41,451 nucleotides of DNA, taken from contig JACNKR010000022.1 in NCBI GenBank assembly GCA_014381925.1, positions 1 to 41,451 on the forward strand, in the 5' to 3' direction. Below the pieces are notes generated by a model that was not told the origin of the DNA, did no database searches, and was given only the letters and a program-made list of their open reading frames with translations. Positions 17,287 to 25,562 of this stretch are shown here, one piece after another. The stretch is from Fidelibacterota bacterium. Its GTDB lineage: Bacteria > Fidelibacterota > Marinisomatia > SCGC-AAA003-L08 > GCA-2689995. How positions within the stretch are numbered: position 1 is the stretch's first letter; every line of letters starts with the position of its first letter. A program made the translations under genes and the position numbers.

Positions 17287-18645
17287 ATGAAACAAACGAA
17301 TATTTTATTAATAATTATTTTTAGTGCATTATCTTTTTCGCAAGAACCTTATATGTTTCCTGATGATGTTTTACCTCCTCAAGTTGAATCTTTCCCAGAA
17401 AGACCGCCAATGATTTTTGAAATTGGAGATAAGTTTTTTTCAAACGGAGATATTCATTATGGTATAAATCCATGGAGTGGGACTTACTGGCAACCTGGTT
17501 TATGGGGATTTGGAAATTATAGAATTGCACACCAATATTTAACATCTGAATCAGCTGAATCACCTAGTTTAAATAATGTAGTCAATAGATTTGACTTTTT
17601 CCTTAACTTGAAATTATCTGGTACTGAACGATTCTTTGCGGCATTTAGACCATTAGATAAAGGTGGTATGACGGGTGTTGATTTAACATTGGATGAATCT
17701 GAATTTGTTCATAATTTTGAAGAAAAAGGAGAAGGAGAATTATTTAAGCAATGGTTCTTTCCGGCAACTTGGTTTTTTGAAGGTGATATTGCCGAACTAT
17801 TTCAATTTTTAGATTATGAAGATAGATTACCTCGTGATGTTGGATTTACGATTGGTCGTCAACCCGTATTTTTTCAAGAAGGAATTGTATTAAATGATAT
17901 TTTGGAAACATTCGGAGTTTCTTTTAATGGATTACATCTTCCTTATGCATCAAATTTCAAAGTGTCATTAATGGCAGGGAAAAATCATATCGATAGAGAT
18001 GGAACAGATGAAACTATTTATGGTATGTTTTCAGAGGCTGATTTTTACAAAAATATGGTAAATGTAGATATTGCTTATGTTCAAGAAAATATGGGGAATA
18101 AAACGGATGGATTAGTCATTGGAGGATCTAATGTACAGCAATTTGGGTTTTGGAATACAGCCTTACGGTTTGGATATTCTAAAGCATTAGGTGATTCATC
18201 TGACATTGGTGATGGAATGTTTTTTATGGGAGAGTTTTCAAGAAAGCATTATCCATATAAAAATATTATTTATGTAAATACTTATTATAAACATGAAGCA
18301 TTTACACCTGCGGGTGGAAAAGGAGCATTTGGTAGAACCGGTATTTTATTTGCACCATCTGGTATGACAGGGCATACTCCTCCAATGGGAGCTCCTTTAG
18401 CTCCAAGTGAATTTGGTATTAGCTCTGGGTATCAATTATTTATGGATGGTGGAAGACAGTCAATTATTTCTGAAATTAGTTTTCGCCAAGCAATAAATGA
18501 AGATTTAAATAAACTTGGATTAGGATTCAAATTTATGAAAGCATTTGGGCAAAGATATGTATTAAATATTGATGGGTATTTTATTCAGCCAAATGAAGGT
18601 GATTATAATTATGGGGCAAGAACTGAATTTTTAGTTAAGCTATAA
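17287..18645 (+). CDS. Putative outer-membrane beta-barrel protein next to multihaem cytochromes
   Basis: 452 residues with a signal peptide ending near FSQEP. The mature protein is rich in alternating amphipathic strands with aromatic girdles ('FFAAFRPLDKGG', 'VGFTIGRQPVFFQEG', 'RFGYSKALGDSSDIGDGMFF') and ends ARTEFLVKL, with a hydrophobic C-terminal strand as in Gram-negative porins. No named family is certain. Its tight spacing with the pentahaem gene suggests a porin-cytochrome type assembly, in which a barrel lets a multihaem protein move electrons across the outer membrane. That is inference from gene order. Confidence 0.7.
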   Translation: MKQTNILLIIIFSALSFSQEPYMFPDDVLPPQVESFPERPPMIFEIGDKFFSNGDIHYGINPWSGTYWQPGLWGFGNYRIAHQYLTSESAESPSLNNVVNRFDFFLNLKLSGTERFFAAFRPLDKGGMTGVDLTLDESEFVHNFEEKGEGELFKQWFFPATWFFEGDIAELFQFLDYEDRLPRDVGFTIGRQPVFFQEGIVLNDILETFGVSFNGLHLPYASNFKVSLMAGKNHIDRDGTDETIYGMFSEADFYKNMVNVDIAYVQENMGNKTDGLVIGGSNVQQFGFWNTALRFGYSKALGDSSDIGDGMFFMGEFSRKHYPYKNIIYVNTYYKHEAFTPAGGKGAFGRTGILFAPSGMTGHTPPMGAPLAPSEFGISSGYQLFMDGGRQSIISEISFRQAINEDLNKLGLGFKFMKAFGQRYVLNIDGYFIQPNEGDYNYGARTEFLVKL

Positions 18646-18666
18646 TAATTTAAACAAATTATTTTT

Positions 18667-18710
18667 TAAAGCCATGAGGTCATATAATTGATTTTATGGC
18701 TTTAGTTTTA
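18667..18710 (+). terminator. Possible terminator or attenuator inside the cytochrome cluster
   Basis: TAAAGCCAT (18667-18675) pairs exactly with ATGGCTTTA (18696-18704). A broken T-rich stretch follows. It lies between the barrel gene and the tetrahaem gene. The 20-base loop and weak T-run suggest partial termination, which would split the cluster into two expression units. Confidence 0.45.
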
Positions 18711-18726
18711 ATAAAAAGGAAGAGAA

Positions 18727-19689
18727 ATGAATAAAATATTATTATTATTATTGGTATTGGTAGCTATTAGTTTTGGTCAAATTGAATATGACCCAACCCA
18801 GATAAAAGGTGCTGACGCTTGTGAAAATTGTCATAAATCTGCTGTTGACCACTGGAAAACTACATCTCATTACAATGTATTTAGTGGTAATGAAGAACAA
18901 GTAGCTATGCACCGACGACCTGAATCTAAAGAAATTTTAAAAAAAATGGGAATGAAGAGTGCAAAAAGAGGATTATGTACAAATTGTCATTTTACTTTAC
19001 AACAGCAAGAAGGGAAAAAGAGAGCAAAAGCAATTAGTGGTCCTTCATGTGAATCATGTCATGGTACTGCAAGTAATTGGATTGAATTTCATGGTGTATT
19101 TGGTAATGATGCAAATGGAACTAAAGCAACAAGAGAAACTGAAACTGCCGAACATAAATTAAATAGATTGAAAAAAGCAGATGATGCAGGTATGATAAGA
19201 ACTCATGATATTTATAATATTGTTGAAAATTGTTTTGAATGCCACACCGTGCCAAATGAAGAATTAGTCAATGTTGGTGGCCATAAGGCTGGCTCTGATA
19301 TTGATTTCCAAAATTGGTTAAATAAAGAAATTAAACATAATTTTTTATATTCTGATGGTGCCTCAAATAGAGAAGCTCCTCGAGATTTTGAGATTAAAAC
19401 AAGAAATGAAAAAAGTAAACTTATTGGTTTATTAGTTGATTTAGAATATAGTCTTAGAGGTTTTGCAACATCTACTGAAGAGGGTGATTATTCTAATTCA
19501 ATGAAAAATAGAATAGAATCTGTAATTTCAAAATTAAATGAACTCAAAACAGCGCATAATGATTCTAAAATAATTTCTTCGGCATTAAATTCTGTGAATG
19601 AAGTTCAAATTGAATTAACCAATGCGAGTTCATTAAATACAATTGCAGATAAAGTTAAATCTATAGCTCAAAATTATTCTCAAAATTAA
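18727..19689 (+). CDS. Exported tetrahaem cytochrome c (cytochrome c554 family)
   Basis: 320 residues with a signal peptide (MNKILLLLLVLVAISFGQ). Four CxxCH motifs start at residues 32 (CENCH), 84 (CTNCH), 108 (CESCH) and 169 (CFECH). Haem number, the 'AVDHWKTTSHYNVF' segment and 'SGPSCESCHG' fit tetrahaem cytochrome c554. In nitrifiers that protein carries electrons from hydroxylamine oxidoreductase; no such enzyme is seen here, so it is probably a general periplasmic electron carrier. The C-terminal about 120 residues are haem-free and helical. A strong ribosome site AAAAAGGAAGAG precedes the ATG. Confidence 0.85.
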   Translation: MNKILLLLLVLVAISFGQIEYDPTQIKGADACENCHKSAVDHWKTTSHYNVFSGNEEQVAMHRRPESKEILKKMGMKSAKRGLCTNCHFTLQQQEGKKRAKAISGPSCESCHGTASNWIEFHGVFGNDANGTKATRETETAEHKLNRLKKADDAGMIRTHDIYNIVENCFECHTVPNEELVNVGGHKAGSDIDFQNWLNKEIKHNFLYSDGASNREAPRDFEIKTRNEKSKLIGLLVDLEYSLRGFATSTEEGDYSNSMKNRIESVISKLNELKTAHNDSKIISSALNSVNEVQIELTNASSLNTIADKVKSIAQNYSQN

Positions 19690-19742
19690 ATTTAGTGTTT
19701 TAATATTTTTATCTCTCAAATTAATATGAGGGTTATTAATTC

Positions 19743-21269
19743 ATGAATCTTAAAATTAAATCGGTTTTGAAAAGTTTATCTCATTATGTTTATTTATTCA
19801 TTATTTTAATTTTAGTTAGTTGTAATAATTCCAGTAGCTCAAATAATGATAACTATTCTTTACATATAAAAATATGTTATCAACATGGTAATGAAAATTT
19901 ATCATGTCAACAATGTCATTCTACCTCTGACACCACAAATTCAATAATTAATCAATTATCAATTCAATTTAATCCTCCTAATATTGATGAATTTAATGAA
20001 ATGTGTATCGATTGTCATTCTTCAATTTCAGATTACCCAATTCAACCACATAATTTAAAATTAGAAATATCCCATTTATCCCAAAATCAATTTGATTGTA
20101 GCCATTGCCATTTTGAACATAAGGGAAAACAGGATAGTTTAATTTTAACTAAGTCGAATGAGTGTATAAAATGTCACGAGAATAAAACAGAAAACTTTAT
20201 AGAAATCCATAATAAAGTTGAATCTATATCCACTACGGAAATTCATTGGAAATTTAACCATTCTAACCATCAAAACCTTCATTTTGATAAAAGTGAAAAT
20301 ACATTTAATTGTCAGGATTGCCATTCAATCTCAGATAATGGTTTAATGAAACCGATTGAATATTCTACAGCTTGTACGACTTGCCATCATCACCAAGACC
20401 AGTTTAAACAAAAGACATTAAAGCTAATTCAAATCCCTGGATTAGATTATGAAATTTTAATGGATGAAGGAATAAATATTGGTGAATGGCCTATAGATGC
20501 AGGTATTGATTTAGAGGAATCAATAAATCCATTTATATTTAAATTACTTTCCAATAATGTAAAATTTATAGTCAATACACTAATTGATGAAGAAATTGAA
20601 TTAATAGATTTAAGTGATGCTGAGGATTATTTAGAAGATATTGGTTTGGTCATTTGGGAGATTAAAAAAGTATTATTTAGTTTTACTAGTTCTCAACAAA
20701 TTTCAAAACAAATTGGTATTACAGATAAAGAAGAAATTAATTTTATTATTGAATCCATCAATGATTGGTTTCCAAATTTAAAAAATGAATTAGATGAAAT
20801 AAATAATAATGAATTCCCTGAAACAATGGAATATGAAGATTATTCTACAGTTGATGATGTTGTTGAACAACTCATTAAATCAGCATTTGATTTTAATATA
20901 AGTTATCAAATTCAGAATCACCAAAATCCAATAATGGTTAATTTACTTTCAAACCATTTTCAATCATTAAATGAAGTTTTGGTAAATGAAAACCCGGGAA
21001 ATTGCTTGAAATGTCATGCTGTGAAAAATGAAATAATTGATTGGAAAATTAAATCGGATGAAACTCAACCACATAAATTAGTAAAAACATTTAACCATGA
21101 AAATCATTTGAAAGAAAATAAATGTCAAGATTGCCATATTGAGACTGAAGATTCTTACTTACCTATTCAAATTGAAACTTGTGAATCTTGTCATTCATCT
21201 GAAAAAGAAAATAATTGTTCCGTTTGTCATACCTATCATCCCAAATTATGGAAGAATTTTAGAAAATGA
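19743..21269 (+). CDS. Decahaem c-type cytochrome lipoprotein
   Basis: 508 residues. A lipoprotein signal ends LILVSC with Cys27, so the protein is probably membrane-anchored facing the periplasm or the outside. Ten CxxCH motifs start at residues 55, 88, 119, 141, 190, 211, 421, 461, 480 and 492, followed by extra His residues suitable as distal ligands ('FNHSNH', 'FNHENH'). Six haems cluster in the N-terminal part and four at the C-terminus. About 205 residues between them have no Cys and are acidic and helical. Ten haems recall decahaem electron conduits such as MtrA/OmcA, but I do not claim homology. The stop overlaps the start of the NOX5-like gene by ATGA, so the two are translationally coupled. 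Confidence 0.85.
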   Translation: MNLKIKSVLKSLSHYVYLFIILILVSCNNSSSSNNDNYSLHIKICYQHGNENLSCQQCHSTSDTTNSIINQLSIQFNPPNIDEFNEMCIDCHSSISDYPIQPHNLKLEISHLSQNQFDCSHCHFEHKGKQDSLILTKSNECIKCHENKTENFIEIHNKVESISTTEIHWKFNHSNHQNLHFDKSENTFNCQDCHSISDNGLMKPIEYSTACTTCHHHQDQFKQKTLKLIQIPGLDYEILMDEGINIGEWPIDAGIDLEESINPFIFKLLSNNVKFIVNTLIDEEIELIDLSDAEDYLEDIGLVIWEIKKVLFSFTSSQQISKQIGITDKEEINFIIESINDWFPNLKNELDEINNNEFPETMEYEDYSTVDDVVEQLIKSAFDFNISYQIQNHQNPIMVNLLSNHFQSLNEVLVNENPGNCLKCHAVKNEIIDWKIKSDETQPHKLVKTFNHENHLKENKCQDCHIETEDSYLPIQIETCESCHSSEKENNCSVCHTYHPKLWKNFRK

Positions 21270-23257
21270 GTGAAATTAGTATCGATAAATTAAAATCAAT
21301 TTTCACTGAAATTGCAGGTGAAGATAAAATTATTGATCGAGATGAATTTAAAAATGCATTAAATATTCAAGATGAAAAAATGTCTAACCGACTATTTGAT
21401 TTATTTGATGAAGATAATAGTGGTACATTAGAATTAGATGAGTTTATTTCAACAGTTACTTATTTACAAAATGCAGATGGAAAACAAAAATTAAAATTCG
21501 CTTTCGACCTTTATGATATTGATGGAAGTGGAACAATTGAAGAAGATGAATTAAGTGAACTCATTAAAAGTGGATTGTCCGAAAATAATTTGACATTTTC
21601 TGAAGAACAAGTAAGTGATTTAACCAATTTATTATTTAGTGAAGTTGACACGGATGGAAGTGGTGAAATTTCATTTGATGAATTTGAAGAAGTTGCAGAA
21701 AAATATCCTGATTTATTATCTGGAATGACGGTAAGCCCGGTCTCTTGGTTAAAACCTAAAGAAGAGGCTTCTGAAAATGAAAAAAAATTAAAAGAAAATC
21801 CTTTTGGTTCAGTAATAAATAATCTTAAAAATTCAATAGATCAAAAAACATTCATTTTTTATTCAATTTATTTATTAATAAATATGATATTATTTAATAA
21901 TTCATATATGTATTATCATCATGCAGGTGTAAATATTTTTATTCAATTAGCGATGGGGTTTGGAGCTACATTAAATTTTAATGGTGCAATTATTTTGTTA
22001 CCCATGCTTAGGAATTTCATAACTAAACTAAGAAAAACAGCGTTGTATAATTATATTCCATTAGATGATGCGGTTACATTCCATAGGCTCGTTGGACATT
22101 TAATGTTTTTTTCTGGTATATTTCATATTGGATTATTTTTATTTAATTTTTCAACTTTAGATAACCCGCTATCATTTTATTTAATAAATACATTGCCGGG
22201 TATAACCGGTATATTATTGATATTAATATTTATTTTAATGTGGGTAACAGCATTGCCTTCTATCCGAAAAGGTGGGTATTTTAAATTATTTTATATTTCT
22301 CATTATGGATATATTTTATGGCTTCTCATTTTACTTCTCCATGGTTCATCATATTGGAAATGGTTGTTTATTCCTGGTTTATTATTTATTTATGAGAGAG
22401 TTAAAAGAAGTTATAGCTTAATTCAAGAGACAACGGTTTATGATGTCGCATTACTTCCTTCAAATGTACTTGGGTTTTTTATGAATAAACCTCAGTCATT
22501 TAATTACCAAGCAGGAGACTATTTTTATATTAAATGTCCTGAAGTTTCTAATTTTGAATGGCATCCTTTTACCATTAGTAGTGCACCTGAAGATGATAAA
22601 ATTGTAAGTTGCCATATTCGTTCAGTTGGTAGTTGGACCGGAAATCTATTGAATTATTATAAAGATATGCGTGATAAAGATGAAGCTGATAGAAAAATAG
22701 ATATTCCCGTTTTAATTGATGGTCCTTATGGAACTCCAAGTGATAAAGTATTTGAATCAAAAGTTGCAATATTAGTTGGCACAGGAATTGGAGTTACGCC
22801 ATATTCTTCAATTTTAAAAAGTTTATTGCATAAAATTTATACAGATAAATCTAAAAATCATCCAGATAAGATATATTTTTACTGGCAAAATAGAGGACAA
22901 CATTCATTTGAATGGTTTGTAGAGCTGTTGTCTGAAATTGAAGAATTAGACATTAATAAATATTTTATTCTTAATATTTATTTAACGGGTACACAATCGC
23001 AAAAAGATATGAAATCAAATATGTTATATATTGCGATGGATATGAAACATAAAAAAACAAAAGTTGATTTAATAACAGGATTAAAAGTCAAAACAAATTT
23101 TGGTCGCCCAAATTGGAATCAATTATTTGGTGAAATTGCAGATGAACAAAAAGGTAAAGAAGTTGATATTTTCTTTTGTGGCCATCCAGCTGTTGGTAAA
23201 CAATTAGAAAAAGCTGGGAATAAATATCATTTTCATTTTCATAAAGAAAACTTTTAA
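21266..23257 (+). CDS. NOX5-like EF-hand NAD(P)H oxidase / transmembrane ferric reductase
   Basis: 663 residues. One degenerate EF loop (about 17-28) is followed by three canonical Ca2+-binding loops: 48-59 (DEDNSGTLELDE), 84-95 (DIDGSGTIEEDE) and 128-139 (DTDGSGEISFDE). Residues about 195-380 are the six-helix ferric-reductase domain. The paired haem ligands are His273/His287 and His346/His359, spaced 14 and 13 as in eukaryotic NOX. FAD binding is at 433-440 (HPFTISSA), with DGPYGTP at 485-491. NAD(P)H binding is at 505-512 (GTGIGVTP), with FFCGHP at 636-641. The C-terminus is FHKENF, the typical NOX ending. From memory it is colinear with animal NOX5, including 'EWHPFTISSAPE' and 'SFEWFV'. 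It should move electrons from cytosolic NAD(P)H through FAD and two b haems to the periplasmic side, triggered by Ca2+. The acceptor could be O2 or the coupled decahaem protein. Confidence 0.93.
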   Translation: MSEISIDKLKSIFTEIAGEDKIIDRDEFKNALNIQDEKMSNRLFDLFDEDNSGTLELDEFISTVTYLQNADGKQKLKFAFDLYDIDGSGTIEEDELSELIKSGLSENNLTFSEEQVSDLTNLLFSEVDTDGSGEISFDEFEEVAEKYPDLLSGMTVSPVSWLKPKEEASENEKKLKENPFGSVINNLKNSIDQKTFIFYSIYLLINMILFNNSYMYYHHAGVNIFIQLAMGFGATLNFNGAIILLPMLRNFITKLRKTALYNYIPLDDAVTFHRLVGHLMFFSGIFHIGLFLFNFSTLDNPLSFYLINTLPGITGILLILIFILMWVTALPSIRKGGYFKLFYISHYGYILWLLILLLHGSSYWKWLFIPGLLFIYERVKRSYSLIQETTVYDVALLPSNVLGFFMNKPQSFNYQAGDYFYIKCPEVSNFEWHPFTISSAPEDDKIVSCHIRSVGSWTGNLLNYYKDMRDKDEADRKIDIPVLIDGPYGTPSDKVFESKVAILVGTGIGVTPYSSILKSLLHKIYTDKSKNHPDKIYFYWQNRGQHSFEWFVELLSEIEELDINKYFILNIYLTGTQSQKDMKSNMLYIAMDMKHKKTKVDLITGLKVKTNFGRPNWNQLFGEIADEQKGKEVDIFFCGHPAVGKQLEKAGNKYHFHFHKENF

Positions 23258-23310
23258 TAAAATAATAACATGATTATTAATAGTCTATTGACTCGTGGTA
23301 ATTTTATACT

Positions 23311-24243
23311 ATGTCAAATAATATTACTATTAATATTTCTTCTAAAATTGACTTAGGATTAGTCCCCTCACCTCTCATCCAATTATCTAATTTAAATGAT
23401 TTTTATATAAAAGTAGATAGTCAAAATACAGAAATCCCTAATTTTGGTGGAAGTAAACTTCGGAAAATTGAGTATTTATTAGGTTCTTTAAAATCAGATT
23501 TTCACATAAATGAAATTACATCTTTTGGTGCATTTGGTAGTTTTCATTTAAAAACAATGTCTTATTGGTGTAATCATTTAGGAATAAAGTTTCATGCAAA
23601 ATTATGGAAACAACCGTGGCATTTTCAAGAAGGGCGAAATTTTGTAAGTACTAAAAAATATTCAACCTCTATTCGTTGGATGCCATCTATTTTATCATTG
23701 TTATATCAAGGTAGAGTATGGAAAAAAAGTGATACTCATGCAATTGTGCCTGTAGGTGGAGATAAAGATAGTGGTGCTTATGCATTTTATTATGGAATGT
23801 TAGAACTAAATGACCAAATTAATTTAAAGAATTCTATTATCTTTGCCCCTGCGGGTACATGTGCAACTGTTGCAGGATTATTTTTAGGTGCTTGTAAATT
23901 AAATAAAAATATTACAGTTTATGCATCAAATATTGTTTCAAAATATATTCCCGTAAAATCTAGAATTTTAAAAATTGCAGAAAATGCAAATCTTATTTAT
24001 GATTTAGATATTGATTTTACAAATGGAACATTATTAAGTAAGTTCGCTGGTGAAACCTATGGTCTTATAGATTATGGTGTTATTCAATCGAATTTTAATC
24101 ATTTATCATTAAAGGCAAAAGAAAATGGATTTCGTATAGATCCAACTTATACAGGAAAAACATTTGAATTAGCCTTAAATTATTATAAATTAAATTCAAA
24201 ATCATTAAATGGCCCAATAATATTTTGGAATACCAGACCATGA
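23311..24243 (+). CDS. PLP-dependent enzyme, D-cysteine desulfhydrase / ACC deaminase family
   Basis: 310 residues, fold-type II PLP enzyme, cytoplasmic. 'NFGGSKLRKIEYLL' (about 44-57) contains the likely PLP lysine of the family motif GGNK.RK. 'APAGTCATVAGLFLGA' is the phosphate-binding loop. 'IDPTYTGKTFELAL' near the C-terminus matches the conserved '..Y.GK...' helix. Family members split D-cysteine to H2S, pyruvate and ammonia, or deaminate 1-aminocyclopropane-1-carboxylate. Which reaction applies cannot be read from the sequence. The protein ends soon after 'IIFWNTRP', slightly shorter than many relatives. It overlaps the next cytochrome gene by ATGA, which places it in the redox operon. 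Confidence 0.8.
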   Translation: MSNNITINISSKIDLGLVPSPLIQLSNLNDFYIKVDSQNTEIPNFGGSKLRKIEYLLGSLKSDFHINEITSFGAFGSFHLKTMSYWCNHLGIKFHAKLWKQPWHFQEGRNFVSTKKYSTSIRWMPSILSLLYQGRVWKKSDTHAIVPVGGDKDSGAYAFYYGMLELNDQINLKNSIIFAPAGTCATVAGLFLGACKLNKNITVYASNIVSKYIPVKSRILKIAENANLIYDLDIDFTNGTLLSKFAGETYGLIDYGVIQSNFNHLSLKAKENGFRIDPTYTGKTFELALNYYKLNSKSLNGPIIFWNTRP

Positions 24244-25553
24244 AGAAATTAATTTTGTTTATAGGTAAATTTTTTATCATATTTTTTTCAATCATCATTA
24301 TATTTTTTACATTCAAATTAGTGTTACCTGTAAATAGAATTGATTTAGAATACCCAAATAAAGGACGATGGGAATCTCATCAACGAATTGATTTTATTTC
24401 AGCAGAAGAATGTGGGTTATGCCATCAAGAAATATATAATCAATGGAAAACTTCAGCAATGGCAAATGCAACAACCTCTTCAATGCTTGAATTTAAATTT
24501 CATAAATTATCTCTATCGATGAGAGGCTTTCCAGAGGAAGATGTTGAATGGTGTTATCAATGTCACGCACCATTGGCATTAACTTCACCAAAAGATTTAA
24601 ATTTAATAGACCCAATTTCTCGGTCAGGCGTGACTTGTATGATTTGCCATACAACCGTTCATGCTATTCCAGATTCGAATGCAGGAAATTTTTATTTAAA
24701 TCCAAAATTAAAAATGAATGGACCTTTTGATGATGTAATTTCTCATTTCCATGAATCAAATCAACATCAATTATTTTCAGAAGATAATTCAGATTTATGT
24801 GCAAGTTGTCATTTTTCGGTTTATCCAAGAAATAATATGCCCATAGATTGGACTTGGAAAGAATGGAATGAATCTGGGAGTGATAAATCATGCAAGCAAT
24901 GTCACATGCCTGAATATAATGGAAAATCAGCAAGTCGAGATTGGGTACCAGAACGAAAATTAAAGAAGCATACATTTTTAGGTGGGGGACGAAATAATTC
25001 TGAATTTATTAAAACTTCAGCAACATTAAATACTCAAGTTAATTTTGATAAAAATGTATTAGAAATTTCAATTACAAATAATTGTGGACATAACTTACCT
25101 ACAGGAAATGGAAGTGCTCCGTCAATTGAATTAAGAATTTCAAATGAAATTAATCAATCAATTATTTATAAAGAGCTATTTAGAAATAGTTACCTTGGAC
25201 ATTTTGGTTTCGAAGTATTAGACCCAACAATTGCCTTAAAAAAAGGAATAGATAAAAGTATTCCAGCCTATCAAACTATCAATCGGGAATTTAATTTAGA
25301 TAATTATAAAAATATAGATAAACTAAAAGTTGAATTAATTTTTCATTATTGGATGCCATTTGAGAAAGAATATCAAATTCAATCCGGGTTAAAAACGATG
25401 CTTAATTATTCTTTATTGCCAGAAGTAAATATTTTAACAATTGGAAAAACATTACGGAGTAAAAATACATGGGAAGTTTTTAGGGCATTAAAAAATATTA
25501 AACCAAAACCAATTTATTTAATTGATAGCCAATTGATTTCTATAAATCAATAA
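24240..25553 (+). CDS. Membrane-anchored pentahaem cytochrome c
   Basis: 437 residues from the ATG at 24240. This start overlaps the PLP gene stop by ATGA and begins the hydrophobic anchor MKKLILFIGKFFIIFFSI. An upstream TTG at 24225 gives only five extra residues. One N-terminal helix probably holds it in the inner membrane, with haems outside. CxxCH motifs start at residues 58 (CGLCH), 105 (CYQCH), 133 (CMICH), 187 (CASCH) and 218 (CKQCH). Their spacing parallels the exported pentahaem protein at 15484. The haem-free C-terminus has 'GHNLPTGNGSAPSIEL', matching 'GHSVPTGF' in that paralogue. The likely role is electron transfer at the inner membrane to periplasmic cytochromes. It converges on dnaG with nine bases between stops. 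Confidence 0.85.
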   Translation: MKKLILFIGKFFIIFFSIIIIFFTFKLVLPVNRIDLEYPNKGRWESHQRIDFISAEECGLCHQEIYNQWKTSAMANATTSSMLEFKFHKLSLSMRGFPEEDVEWCYQCHAPLALTSPKDLNLIDPISRSGVTCMICHTTVHAIPDSNAGNFYLNPKLKMNGPFDDVISHFHESNQHQLFSEDNSDLCASCHFSVYPRNNMPIDWTWKEWNESGSDKSCKQCHMPEYNGKSASRDWVPERKLKKHTFLGGGRNNSEFIKTSATLNTQVNFDKNVLEISITNNCGHNLPTGNGSAPSIELRISNEINQSIIYKELFRNSYLGHFGFEVLDPTIALKKGIDKSIPAYQTINREFNLDNYKNIDKLKVELIFHYWMPFEKEYQIQSGLKTMLNYSLLPEVNILTIGKTLRSKNTWEVFRALKNIKPKPIYLIDSQLISINQ

Positions 25554-25562
25554 GAAATAATA

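Noticed and set aside
24225..24239. TTG start giving five extra residues on the anchored pentahaem cytochrome
   Set aside because: The ATG at 24240 gives an ATGA overlap and a clean hydrophobic anchor.
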